Shown: positions 49,440 to 61,389 of the stretch, piece after piece
How the letters are laid out: the number at the start of each line of letters is the position of its first letter
Position numbering within the stretch: the stretch's first letter is position 1
NCBI GenBank assembly: GCA_037693485.1
Contig: CM075351.1
Span: 13,387,001-13,451,000, forward strand
DNA: 64,000 nt
Direction of reading: 5' to 3'
Source of the DNA: Kitagawia praeruptora
Taxonomy: Eukaryota > Streptophyta > Magnoliopsida > Apiales > Apiaceae
The notes under the pieces: generated by a model
The model's input: the letters and a program-made list of their open reading frames with translations, nothing else
Database searches by the model: none
What the model was told of the DNA's origin: nothing
Position numbers and translations under genes: made by a program

Positions 49440-50230
49440 GTAGTTTTTAGACTTATAGTGAAATTCCTTAAAATATTTTTAATATATATTGGCAATGTGA
49501 GAATCCTTAAGTATTTTAATAAATATTTATTGATCAAATTTTAAAAGAATAAGTACATTTTTATCGAATCACTTAACGGAATTTTCAGTAACCTTAAAAA
49601 TATTAATAAGCAGATTTTTTTAAAGAAAAGTACTCATGTCCTTCTAAAATATTCTTTTAGAAAAAAAACTTCTTTTTTGGTAATTTTTAGATATATTGTG
49701 AAGTTCATTAAAGTGTATATAATGTACATTGTCAATGTGAGATTTCTAAAAGTGTTTTGATATATATTTTTTGACAAAATTTTAATAGAATTTGTAAATA
49801 TTTTATTAAAACACTTAACAGAATCTTCAAAATAATTATTTGATTGATCCGTCACAATTAAAAAATATTTATTGAAAGACTTGAAGAATATTTTTTTAAA
49901 AAGTACTCAGATATTTTTATTTTTTATTTTTGAAAAATTTGTTTCATTTTTTGTATTTTTTAGACTTATAGTGAAATTCATTAAACTATTTTTAATACAT
50001 ATTGTCGATGTGAGATTGCTTAAGTGTTTTAATAAATATTTATTGATTAAATTTTAAAAGTATAAGTATATTTTTATCGAATCACTTAACGAAATCTTTA
50101 GTATCCATGAAAATTTATCTCATTTTTTGTAGTATTTAGACTTATAGTGAATTTAATACATATTGTTAATGTGAGATATACTTAAGTTTTTTAATAAATA
50201 TTTATTGATCAAACCGGTTCTATATGTAAC
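49440..50230. repeat. Degenerate tandem array, about 170-280-bp unit
   Basis: The motif TTTTTAGACTTATAGTGAAA followed by ATATTGNCAATGTGAGA, TTTTAATAAATATTTATTGA and TTTTATCGAATCACTTAACG recurs at about 49440, 49680, 49957 and 50128 with substitutions and length changes. No coding potential. Confidence 0.7.
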
Positions 50231-50249
50231 TTAATTTTAATATATATTT

Positions 50250-52440
50250 ATATATATTGATTTAAAAGAATTTTGGTGTATTACATAATATTTCTATATA
50301 TAACTTAATTTTAGAAGAAATGTATAATTTTTTTTAAAAAAAATATATATGTAAATAATATGTAATACACCAATATTCTTTTAGGTGTTTTGTTAATAAC
50401 TTTGAAATCATAATACTACTTTATTTGATAATTATATTAAAATTCTACTAAATATTTTATTGATCTGAAATAAGTTTCAAATATAATTACACACAATTAC
50501 AAAACTTTAAAATATTAATCGAACATTTAAGAAAATTTACAAAAAAAAATCAAATTAGAATAAAAAAATTTATAGCATGTCTTTTAAAATAATTCTCGAA
50601 CGAATCTTATGAAAATGATAAAAGGAAATAAACTGATATAATAATTTGAAACACGTAAGAGAATTTTGGTGTATTATTTAAAATAATTCTCGAACGAATC
50701 TTATGAAGATGATAAAAGGAAATAAACTGATATAATAATTTGAAACACGTAAGAGAATCTTGGTGTATTATTTGATATTTTTATATGTAACTTAATTTTA
50801 AAACAATTCTCGAAGAAATTTCAAAAAGATAAAAAAAAAACATATATTGATTTGAAAGAATCTTGGTGTATTACATATTATTTCTATACGTAACTTAATA
50901 TTAGAAAAAATGTATAATTTTTAAAAGGAGGAAATATATATAAATATTATGTAATACACCAAGATTTTCGTAGGTGTTTTGTTAATTATTTTGAAATCAT
51001 AATACTACTTTATTTGATAATTATATTAAAATTCTCCTAAATATTTTATTAATTTGAAATAAGTTTTAAATATAGTTACGCATAAGTACAACACTATAAA
51101 TAATTAATCAAACATTTAAGAAAATCTACAGATTTGTTTTTTAGAATTAGAATTAAAAAAATTATAGAATATATTTTAAAACAATTCTCGAATGAATCTT
51201 TAAAAGATAATAATGAAATAAATTGATATAATAATTTAAAACACGTAAGAGAATGTTGATGTATTTATTTGATTAAAATTTATATTAAAAATTGGTTTAA
51301 ACATTTGAGATTCTTCAAAGTATTATAATACTTCTATTTAAAATAATATTTTTAATTATTGAGATTATTTTGAATTAGAATTTAATTTTTTTATAGCATA
51401 TTTATTTAAAACAATTCTCGAAAAAATCTCAAAAAGATAAAAAAGAAAATAAACTGATATAGTGATTTGAAAGAATTGGGTGTATTACATAATATTTCTA
51501 TACGTAACTTAATTTTAGAAGAAATGTATAATTTTTTTTATAAAAAGGAAATATATACAAATATTATGTAATACACCAAGATTCTCTTAGGTGTTTTGTT
51601 AATTACTTTGAAATCATAATACTACTTTATTTGATAATTATTTTAAAATTCTACTAAATATTTTAGTGTTCTGAAATAAGTTTCGAATATAATTACACAC
51701 AAGTACAAAACTATATATAATTCATTGAACATTTAAGAAAATCTACAAAAAAAATTCAAATTAGAATTAAAAATTTTTTATAGCATGTCTTTTAAAATAA
51801 TTTTCGGATGAATCTTATAAAGATAATAAAAGGAAATAAATTGATATAATGATTTGAAACACATAAGAGAATCTTAGTGTATTATATGATATTTTTATAT
51901 GTAACTTAATTTTAAAGAAATTCTCAAAGGATTAATCTCAAAAAAAAAAACCTATATTGATTTGAAAGAATCTTGGTGTATTACATAATATTTCTATATG
52001 TAACTTAATTTTAGAAAAAATGTATGATTTTTTTTTAAAAGAAATATATATCAATATTATGTAATATACCAAGATTCTCTTAGGTATTTTGTTAATTACT
52101 TTGAAATCATAATACTACTTTATTTGATATTTATATTAAAATTCTACTAATTATTTTATTGATCTGAAATAAGTTTCGAAAATCTTGGTGTATTACATAA
52201 TATTTCTATATATAACTTAATTTTAGAAAAAATGTATAATTTTTTTTAAAAAAAAGGAAATATGTATAAATATTATGTAATACACCAAGATTCTCTTAGG
52301 TATTTTGTTAATTACTTTGAAATCATAATACTACTTTATTTGATAATTATATTGAAATTTTACTAAATATTTTATTGATCTTAAATTCTACTAAACTCTA
52401 CTAAATATTTTATTTTATTAATTACTTTGAAATCATAATA
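50250..52440. repeat. Tandem array with hairpin in every unit, about 500-610-bp unit
   Basis: The block TTACATAATATTTCTATA ... TTATGTAATACACCAAGATT recurs at about 50270, 50860, 51480, 51970 and 52185. Each is followed by TAGGTGTTTTGTTAATTACT and ATCATAATACTACTTTATTT. Spacings are about 590, 620, 490 and 215 bp, the last unit being short. Within each unit GAATCTTGGTGTATTACATA and its reverse complement face each other about 80 bp apart. Confidence 0.75.
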
Positions 52441-53190
52441 CTAATTTATTCGAAGATTCTGTTAAGTGTTTTGATAAAATATTTAACTTTTTATAAAATT
52501 TGATCAATAAAATATTTATCAAAACACTTTTAGGAATCTCAGTCTATTATTCTAAATATAATAGAATACTTATTGGAACACTATAGAGAATTTTTTATTC
52601 CGCGTAAAAGTATATGTTTTACTTTTAAGGTAATTATTTCGATTACAATGTCCATATTTTTTTGGATATTATTGTAATATCAAAAATTATTTACCATAAC
52701 TAACTTGTACATGAATCATGTAAATTATTTTTGTGTATATGAATCGTGTAAATTATATTTGGATATAAAGAACATTAGAATCGTGTTGAAAGGAAACTTA
52801 CCATGCGATGGGTAAGAGTTTAAAATTGATTGTATAATGTTATTGATTCAAATTTAATTTACAGAGAACAAAATCTTAGGAAATCAATACGCAAGTGATT
52901 GATAGACTTGCATTTGAAAAATGAAATAACCGACTTACATATGGCAAGTGAAATATTTACATATAACAAAATCTTAGCAAATCTTTGGAAACTTATACTA
53001 GTACTTCCATATTTCAAAAATGTTCCAAAGCAAGAAAATTCAAACCACAACCTTCCATTCCGAACTTAAAGTTTGACATGTCAAAAGTCTAGGGTTTATT
53101 CTCAATAAGGTTCATCTTGAACATGACACCTACAAGAATCAATAATCTGTTAGATTACAAGAATCAATAATCTGTTAGGTTATATCAGAA
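52441..53190. other. Spacer left of LTR element 2
   Basis: No gene. Near its end ACAAGAATCAATAATCTGTTAG is duplicated in tandem (53133-53180), and the host sequence ATCAGAACACCT abuts the element. Confidence 0.5.
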
Positions 53191-53195
53191 CACCT

Positions 53196-54765
53196 TGTTT
53201 ACACTAAATCACGCAAGCGTACGTGGTCACAAGTAATATATAAGGTTAAGTCCAAATTCGTTCCCACAGGGATCAAGTTATGGTTCTATTCAGTAAATAT
53301 GCCTATGCAACAATGTATGGTTATTATGCACTGCTAAGACAATAACAATATTGGGTTTATTAAACTAAATTAACTAAGACACAAATTAACAAAACTAAGA
53401 ATTAATTAACTAACAAGAATTAAAATCTAATTACGTCTGCAAGAGTAAACATGGAATCCTAACTTCATTAAATACTTTGCTTAGATCTGACGCCTTTAAT
53501 CACTATATGCAATGGTTATGATATCTGATCGGATAACACGAAACAAGTATACGCTACTTCTCAGTATACGAATACCAAACTAAACATACATCCACAAAAG
53601 AGATAGAAGATGAATAGACACCAATTATGCTTAGACCCTATATGTCTATAGAATTTGAAAACATAACGGTTGAAGAGCAAGTTATCCATAAAGATCACAC
53701 AGGGCAGTATAAGTATTTTCATCTCACACCACAATCATATTGATAACAATTATGAACCTATGCTAGCATGGCAAGTTCTAAATCTCAAGATCCACTTTCA
53801 CTTCACAAGAGATTAACAAATTAGATGTTCATGACGCATCTATCAATTAAGCATAACCATACGAGGATATCAGATATACATCACACACAGATCTTTAAAG
53901 CATCAAGATACTAAAGCTCCATAAATAAATCCGTTAGAATCCCATGACAACAATTAGTTCATAATCGAACCTCTCGTCATCATGGGATCTGATGAAACCA
54001 TGATAAAAACAAAGTATGAAAATATACAAATAAACCTAAGTAATTGATATGTAATAATTCTACTCCTAATGATGATCCTAATTATTTAATTTACAAGGGT
54101 TGGATGTGTTTATATAGGCTCTAGACATCTTGCCCAGCAAGAAAATACCAAAACAGAATTATAATAGAATTTCTGCAAGATACGTTTCCTAAACTGATTC
54201 TGTTTTTTAAGGGAAATTCGTAGCTGACTTTTCTTCTGTTTTCCAGAGCCGTTCCAGACGTAATTGGGCTTCTGGACCACCTTAGAATGATAGAGAATCT
54301 CGTTATCTTCGCGTGGACTGCTTACGGGCCCCAAACGGAGTTGTAGAACTCAAGATATGGCCAAAATAGTAAAAACTGTATTTTTAAGGGGCAACTTGCA
54401 GGGCAACTTGCGCCCAACAGTCTGTTCTTCGCGCAGATTGCTCCTACCTGGCGCAATTTGCTCTTGGGAATCCTATCCTAAGTTGTAGAAAATCTCCCAG
54501 GCTTCGCGTGGGCAGTAAGATCACTGAAAACGGACTTACAGAACTCCAGATATGGCCAAAACAGTGTAAGCTGCGCAGCCTTCCCAGAAAATCCGAATTT
54601 TAATCAATTAATTCCCAAAAAATTATAGAAGCATCCACCTTAGTCAACATTCTCGTAAATCTGCACAACTAAGCAAAACACATCAAAACTACCAGAAACT
54701 TGAGCCCAAGACAATCAATTTAAGCCGATTTAGAATGTTCCAAGTGGATATAAATCCACTTATCA
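53196..54765 (-). repeat. 3' LTR of element 2
   Basis: 1570 bp, nearly identical to 58480-60048. On the element strand it starts TGATAAGTGGATTTATATCC at 54765 and ends ...GTGTAAACA at 53196. The small ORF at 54110-54334 is also in the other LTR (59405-59617), where the T-run difference changes its frame; it is not a supported gene. Confidence 0.93.
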
Positions 54766-54802
54766 CACCCCCAAACTTAAACCAATGCTTGTCCTCAAGC
54801 AT
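54766..54802 (-). other. Polypurine tract with GAGGAC-loop hairpin, LTR-proximal copy, element 2
   Basis: CACCCCCAAACTTAA beside the LTR is the purine tract in complement. A perfect stem ATGCTT/AAGCAT (54785-54790 with 54797-54802) closes the loop GTCCTC. Confidence 0.75.
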
Positions 54803-57280
54803 AAACAATTACAACTAACTAACTAACTAGTACCACTTCCGTAGGTGATCACGGTTGCATTTGGCATATGCAACAAGCCCTTTAAACCCCTAGGCAGCCC
54901 TAGTGGACGAGTAAGGTCTCGTGAGGGCCTATAGCGAATGTACCCACAAAATCCATTTAACCTAATGCAATGCAATGCATGAATGCAACTACTATGAAAA
55001 TGCAATTAATCTAATCTACCATACCTTCAAATCCTCTCATGCCATATCAACTTAATAATCAAAGTAATAACGCAATGTCTTGGTGTCGAAAGTGCAAGTA
55101 TTCACATAGTCTACTCAATGAACATGCATAAGTTCTCACAAGCCCATGTCAAGTGTAAGAATAAGTTAGTAAACATGCTAAGCCTACAAGAGTACATCTT
55201 TGAGACAAAACTCGGGATCTCATACGCAAAAACAAGCAAACACTCACAATCCACTCACAAAAGAATATTCACTCAAGAACAAGGGTAAGTGTATCACTCA
55301 ATTCCAACAAAATCATAAACATGCTTGACATTTGGTATCAATCTAACTCTTAACACAACATACATCAATGACGATAATCAAAAGGTCTTTAATTGGGTTG
55401 TAATGGGGCTAGGGACAAGGTATGTCAAATAAGCCAAAACAGGTGTAGTGTCAAAAGCTAGTAAGTACCATAATACATCACACACAACACCATATTCCCC
55501 CCCACATAATTTTTACTAAAACAAACACTCGACTAGTCGACTGAAATAGGATCACAACAAACACAAACATGCTCTCATAATATTTTTTTTTCTTTCTTTT
55601 TTTTTTTTCTTTTCTTCATTTTTGTATTTTTTTTTTCTTTTTTTTTTCCGAGAGCTAAATATAACACAAACAATAATATAAACAATAACAATGATCCAAT
55701 GAATTTATTACATATGTCGACTATCAAGTAAACAACCAAACCCAATTTTCAATATTCCCCCCAAAAGTAAGACCAACAATACCCCTCCTTGCACACCTTA
55801 TTACTCCCTTAAGCACTCTACTAGCCTTTGACAATGTGGGTTCAAATTAATGTAAGGCCAATACATGAAAAAGGTCTAGGCAAGTAATGTGGTATGTCAC
55901 CGAAAAAATAGGATTAAGCTCAACGGGTTAACTAAATGATCATGTAAATATGGTGTGGTAATATGGGAAAATATATGGTTATTCCTAATTGCCTTTATCA
56001 TTTTAATCGTCAAATAATGTCATGCGTTTCAAGAAAGACCTCAAACAACTGCTAGCAATGCAAACAATCCGTGGACACTCAAGCAAACGAATAAATTGCA
56101 ACAAATATGCAATATGGCTCAAAAGCTCACTTGGTGGAAAAACATACTCAATCCCAAGCAAAAATCTCTTTAACGCATCTACTTGTATTCAAAGCATGCA
56201 AACTAAATCATCTTGCACATATTCATGTCCTTCTAATCACTTACAACATTCAATAAGTCTACTAGCTTCAACTTACTAGTGTATGTGTGTGCACAAGAAC
56301 AAAGCATATCACTTCTCAAACAAAAGCGTCAACAACACAAAATTCCTATCAAGCATGGGTGCAAATGCAAACTAACATGAACTCACATGATATACGAACA
56401 TAAAAACAGAATGTCCTACATGAAACAAACGTAGATAACACGAACATAAATGCATAATTACTACTACTAAGATGCAAAGCATGAAATCCTACATGAACAA
56501 ATAATACAACAACAACTACTAATCCCTCAATCCACCCCCAAACTTAAAATATTCAATGTCCCCATTGAATGAAAGTAAATACAAGGGTTAGTAGAAACAT
56601 ACCTACAAGTCCTCATCCTCGAATGAATCATGCAGGAGACGAAAATTTCAGAACACTAACACCACCTCTCCCACGCTTAGGAGCCATAATAATCAATACC
56701 CAGCTCACATAATTCACCAAAATCCACAAAAAATTCGAATTCACAAATACCCCCAAATAAGCAAGAACACACAACCCTGGACAGGAGCTGCAGCCTTATT
56801 ATTCCGCGCCGCGGGAACTTGTTCTGTTGATTCCCAAAATTTTTTTTACATACCACGCGCCAACACACCTGGACAAAAAAAAACTTGGCGCCACATCTCC
56901 CAAAAACAAGGCCACAGCCTCAAACCAATTCTGTCGGCAACTGTTTTAATTTGTGGCCAATACTCTTTTTTTTTTTTTTTTTTTTATTTTACAAAACATC
57001 ACACGCCACTGGACTTGGTCAGAAGTGGTCTGGCGCTGCATCCTCAAGACTTGCGCTGCGGCCTGGAGAGTTTCTGTCGACTGCTGAAAAATTTTGTACA
57101 TTTTTTTTTTTTTTTTTTGCACAGATTTTTTTTTTTTTTTCTTTGCACAACACTACTACTTTTTTTTTCCATACAACACTCAATTTTTTTCTCTTTTTTT
57201 TTTCCTACACTAATGCGCGGGTTGCCTCCCACGAAGCGCTTCTTTAACGTCAATAGCTTGACGTTACTTCCAAGCCTCCA
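54803..57280 (-). other. Non-coding internal region of element 2
   Basis: About 2.5 kb without a supportable ORF between gag and the 3' LTR. It contains long T-runs (about 55585-55650, 56970-56985, 57100-57200). It shares with element 1 the block around CCCCTAGGCAGCCCTAG, an AATCAAAAGGTCTTT..GGGTTGTAA block and a CCTTTATCATTTT block in the same order, so this spacer is conserved in layout. Confidence 0.65.
56531..56569 (-). other. Second polypurine tract with GGGGAC-loop hairpin, internal copy, element 2
   Basis: CCACCCCCAAACTTAAAA is followed by a perfect stem TTCAAT/ATTGAA (56552-56557 with 56564-56569) around GTCCCC. It lies about 0.7 kb downstream of the gag-like ORF and about 1.75 kb from the LTR-proximal module. 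Confidence 0.65.
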
Positions 57281-58330
57281 TTAAGGATGATAATAGTTCG
57301 CCTGGTCCTCTCTTCGCAATACTTCATCATCATCTCGGCGGCACACTTTTTGCTCCTTCTCCTCGCTTGACCTATTCATGTAGCAACCATATCCTCTTCC
57401 AATGCCTTCATCTGTTGACCCAAAATCTGACAATTTGTAGAACAACACACATTCGTGGGCTTTGCTTGAATATAATGGAGGAGGGTAAATGTAAGTTTCT
57501 GAAGCCTTTGGTTCCTCAAAGAGAACTTCCGCCATTGGCTCTAATGCGCTACCTCCATCTTTAAATTCTGAGACAAGTAGAAGACCTGCATCTTTCTCAT
57601 GTTCATCAACCTCTTGGTTCGCACATACCAATTCTTGAAATTTACGTAGCCCAACAGTGTCTTCTAGGTTCGCATAAAACAATTCTTGAAATTTGCGTAG
57701 CTCATCAGTGTCTGTCTCAAATAGTGCCCTTTCCAAATCATCCACCTCACTAGCTTGATCAAATTCCTCACATGGCTTATGAACACTCTCCTCCTCTTGG
57801 AATTTGTCTTCTTCAATTAAGCATGCAGTACCTTGCTCCAAGTCATCGTTATTTTCTGGAATTGCTTCTGGTATGAATTGTTGATTCTCTTGTTCCAAGA
57901 CTCTCAAAACTTGAGCAGCTAATGTCCCCATAGATTTGATAAGCTTCTCATTATTCTCTGCAAGCATCCTAATCTCCTCCCTAATCTCCTTCAAATCATC
58001 ATCTGATTGATAAGTAGGAGTAGGTTGCTGATGTTGAAACTCTTCACTACCAAAGACATATGACATATCTGGAACATCTTGCTGGTACTGTTGAGGATAG
58101 TATTGAAAATATGGTTGTTCTTCATAACTGACATATGGATCAACTCCTCCGTAGTAACAATATTGTGATGGATCATGAACGCCCAAACACCGGTCACATT
58201 GCTGAGGCTGTTGAATACCACCATGGTTGCTCCAGCACTGATACGTCTCATGTGCGCCCGCACATAGCTCACAAACACTAGCCACCTGCTGAACTCCATA
58301 GTAATTTAGAAAATCCATCTTCAACGTCAA
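57281..58330 (-). CDS. Gag-like protein of LTR retrotransposon 2
   Basis: A 349-residue ORF, the only one in the element. Near the N-terminus are two Cys/His motifs of zinc-knuckle type, CELCAGAHETYQC (C-x2-C-x3-H-x4-C) and CDRCLGVHDPSQYC (C-x2-C-x3-H-x5-C), one residue shorter than the retroviral C-x2-C-x4-H-x4-C. A Tyr/Gln-rich part follows (about 65-105), then a probable coiled coil (DDDLKEIREEIRMLAENNEK), then a Glu-rich half with a duplicated stretch (LRKFQELFYANLE and LRKFQELVCANQE). No capsid domain precedes the knuckles. The order matches the ORF of element 1. It may bind the element's RNA and help packaging by another element's particle; this is inference. The first ATG is at 58330, 126 bp past the primer-binding site. 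Confidence 0.7.
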   Translation of the reverse strand: MTLKMDFLNYYGVQQVASVCELCAGAHETYQCWSNHGGIQQPQQCDRCLGVHDPSQYCYYGGVDPYVSYEEQPYFQYYPQQYQQDVPDMSYVFGSEEFQHQQPTPTYQSDDDLKEIREEIRMLAENNEKLIKSMGTLAAQVLRVLEQENQQFIPEAIPENNDDLEQGTACLIEEDKFQEEESVHKPCEEFDQASEVDDLERALFETDTDELRKFQELFYANLEDTVGLRKFQELVCANQEVDEHEKDAGLLLVSEFKDGGSALEPMAEVLFEEPKASETYIYPPPLYSSKAHECVLFYKLSDFGSTDEGIGRGYGCYMNRSSEEKEQKVCRRDDDEVLRREDQANYYHP

Positions 58331-58455
58331 TGCTCTCTGACAAGTACCTGAAACACCAACTAACTACAAGAATAGATGAGAAAAAGAAATCTGAGTCAGT
58401 GAACTCTAACGACCACTATTGACAAGCACATAAACCAAAAATAAAACACCAATGA

Positions 58456-58473
58456 TCCCCGGCAGCGGCGCCA
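58456..58473 (-). other. Primer-binding site of element 2 (tRNA-Asp type)
   Basis: On the element strand TGGCGCCGCTGCCGGGGA lies 6 bases inside the 5' LTR. It is complementary to the 3' end of plant tRNA-Asp, as in many plant Ty3-type elements. Confidence 0.88.
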
Positions 58474-58479
58474 AAAACT

Positions 58480-60048
58480 TGTTTACACTAAATCACGCAA
58501 GCGTACGTGGTCACAAGTAATATATAAGGTTAAGTCCAAATTCGTTCCCACAGGGATCAAGTTATGGTTCTATTCAGTAAATATGCCTATGCAACAATGT
58601 ATGGTTATTATGCACTGCTAAGACAATAACAATATTGGGTTTATTAAACTAAATTAACTAAGACACAAATTAACAAAACTAAGAATTAATTAACTAACAA
58701 GAATTAAAATCTAATTACGTCTGCAAGAGTAAACATGGAATCCTAACTTCATTAAATACTTTGCTTAGATCTGACGCCTTTAATCACTATATGCAATGGT
58801 TATGATATCTGATCGGATAACACGAAACAAGTATACGCTACTTCTCAGTATACGAATACCAAACTAAACATACATCCACAAAAGAGATAGAAGATGAATA
58901 GACACCAATTATGCTTAGACCCTATATGTCTATAGAATTTGAAAACATAACGGTTGAAGAGCAAGTTATCCATAAAGATCACACAGGGCAGTATAAGTAT
59001 TTTCATCTCACACCACAATCATATTGATAACAATTATGAACCTATGCTAGCATGGCAAGTTCTAAATCTCAAGATCCACTTTCACTTCACAAGAGATTAA
59101 CAAATTAGATGTTCATGACGCATCTATCAATTAAGCATAACCATACGAGGATATCAGATATACATCACACACAGATCTTTAAAGCATCAAGATACTAAAG
59201 CTCCATAAATAAATCCGTTAGAATCCCATGACAACAATTAGTTCATAATCGAACCTCTCGTCATCATGGGATCTGATGAAACCATGATAAAAACAAAGTA
59301 TGAAAATATACAAATAAACCTAAGTAATTGATATGTAATAATTCTACTCCTAATGATGATCCTAATTATTTAATTTACAAGGGTTGGATGTGTTTATATA
59401 GGCTCTAGACATCTTGCCCAGCAAGAAAATACCAAAACAGAATTATAATAGAATTTCTGCAAGATACGTTTCCTAAACTGATTCTGTTTTTAAGGGAAAT
59501 TCGTAGCTGACTTTTCTTCTGTTTTCCAGAGCCGTTCCAGACGTAATTGGGCTTCTGGACCACCTTAGAATGATAGAGAATCTCGTTATCTTCGCGTGGA
59601 CTGCTTACGGGCCCCAAACGGAGTTGTAGAACTCAAGATATGGCCAAAATAGTAAAAACTGTATTTTTAAGGGGCAACTTGCAGGGCAACTTGCGCCCAA
59701 CAGTCTGTTCTTCGCGCAGATTGCTCCTACCTGGCGCAATTTGCTCTTGGGAATCCTATCCTAAGTTGTAGAAAATCTCCCAGGCTTCGCGTGGGCAGTA
59801 AGATCACTGAAAACGGACTTACAGAACTCCAGATATGGCCAAAACAGTGTAAGCTGCGCAGCCTTCCCAGAAAATCCGAATTTTAATCAATTAATTCCCA
59901 AAAAATTATAGAAGCATCCACCTTAGTCAACATTCTCGTAAATCTGCACAACTAAGCAAAACACATCAAAACTACCAGAAACTTGAGCCCAAGACAATCA
60001 ATTTAAGCCGATTTAGAATGTTCCAAGTGGATATAAATCCACTTATCA
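58480..60048 (-). repeat. 5' LTR of element 2
   Basis: 1569 bp. It carries promoter and transcript start for the element by analogy with other LTR elements. It differs from the 3' LTR by a T5 versus T6 run near 59490 (54210 in the other copy) and otherwise looks identical. Confidence 0.93.
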
Positions 60049-60140
60049 CACCTACATGAATTTCAACAGAATACATCATTCACATAATTCAGAACACCTA
60101 CATGAATTTCAATAGAATACATCATTCACATAATTCAAAC
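60049..60140. repeat. 46-bp tandem repeat at the insertion site
   Basis: CACCTACATGAATTTCAACA through CATAATTCAGAA recurs from 60095 with single changes, and a third partial copy starts at about 60139. Element 2 inserted in this array: the host sequence left of it also ends AGAACACCT. Confidence 0.8.
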
Positions 60141-61059
60141 ACCTACACTCAGATATCTCAACCCGATTTCAGTTAGCCACTTACGTTGATCCAATTAAAG
60201 CTTGTCTGGGAAAAAACGTATTAATGTATAGAGAATAGTTGTAAGAACAAATACAAGAATGTGATTTTATACACACCACTTGTATTACATAAAATATTTT
60301 ATGGGTATGTATGATCGAAAACAAAGTCGCATAAGAAGAACACATACAAGAATCTTACCTTACAATACACATCTGTCAAGATCCGTGATTGAAACCTTAC
60401 AATATAAATTGTTCTTCTTTCTGTGCAAAGGAAGTTACATGTAACATGACAGTTCTACAACATAAACTCATAAGCCATAAGTAAAAAAATCGTTCCATAT
60501 GAAATACATGGGACAAAGTACAAACCATCATGAGTCACCAAAGTATAATCTGAAACACTGAGATTAATAAACCAATCCCAATCCCAATCCTTAGTTCTCT
60601 TAAGAAGGATGACACATGCATGAAGAGTATTAAAAACCATTATGTGTGTAACCATTATGAATCGCCTTGAACAATGATCTAGGGTTTTTTGCGTATGTAA
60701 ATATGTGGTTAACACATCATCTTATGAATGAAAATTTTTACAATATGAATCGCATAGACAATATTTACGTGTTATTTATGCCTTGATATTCTTTCCAAAA
60801 TTGAAAAAGATTCACCTCTATAATCAAATATTAATTTAAAGATTATTTCTTTTTCTAAATGAAATTATGTACGTATAATACTTGTTGGTGGATTCTAAAA
60901 GACCTTGATCTATCTAAATTATTACAATAATGTCATTATGTCTTGTATAATGTAATTAAAATGAATTTTAATCAATGGACGGTCTAGATGGGAGTTCTCT
61001 GGTTCTCTTGATAAGGAGGTTCTCCCTAGAACCTTACCCTATATATATATATATATAGG
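60141..61059. other. Intergenic region right of element 2
   Basis: No supportable gene. The 86-residue minus ORF (60455-60715) has no recognised motif and an imperfect CCCAAT repeat. Confidence 0.45.
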
Positions 61060-61372
61060 CTAGCGTTCAAATAGAAACCAACCTTAGAATAGAAACTAAA
61101 AACCTACACTAAATAAATTATATTTCATTTATTTTAATGGCCCCGCTAGGGGCACCTTCACAAAAAACTTATAAAATTCTTGGCTCTATTCAACAAAAAT
61201 ATATAAAAAATAATAATAAATATTAATTTTTAACTTTTTTTAATTTTTTTTTTGTTGAATAGAGCCAATAATTTTAAACGTTTTTTGTATTGGGGTACCT
61301 CTAATTTGGTCATTAGATTATTTTGAAATATTTAATTTAGGTTTAGTTTCTAGTTTCTATTAGAACAAGATC
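61060..61372. mobile_element. Fold-back MITE 1 with GGCCCCGCTAGGGGCA block
   Basis: The left half (AGAAACCAACCTTAGAATAG ... TTGGCTCTATTCAACAAAA) is the imperfect inverted repeat of the right half (TTTTGTTGAATAGAGCCAAT ... TAGTTTCTAGTTTCTATTAG). It is bounded by short TA runs. Confidence 0.65.
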
Positions 61373-61389
61373 TTATATATATATAGGCC

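Larger units (their letters stand above)
53196..60048 (-). mobile_element. LTR retrotransposon 2, complete, gag-only, very young
   Basis: 6853 bp on the minus strand, flanked by a perfect 5-bp target duplication CACCT (53191-53195 and 60049-60053). LTRs of 1570 and 1569 bp, TGATAAG...TGTAAACA on the element strand, differ as far as I can see by one T in a T-run. There is a tRNA-Asp-type primer-binding site, one gag-like ORF and a polypurine tract, but no protease, reverse transcriptase, RNase H or integrase. It must be mobilised by enzymes of a related autonomous element. Motifs and internal layout resemble element 1 and the Athila/Tat group. Confidence 0.93.

Noticed and set aside
54110..54334. 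ORF repeated in both LTRs of element 2
   Set aside because: Its frame differs between the LTRs because of the T-run indel, so it is not maintained as protein.
57044..57253. Lys-rich minus-strand ORF
   Set aside because: Produced by poly-T runs in the non-coding part of element 2.
60455..60715. 86-residue ORF with WDWDWF
   Set aside because: The Trp/Asp run comes from a CCCAAT DNA repeat; no recognisable family.
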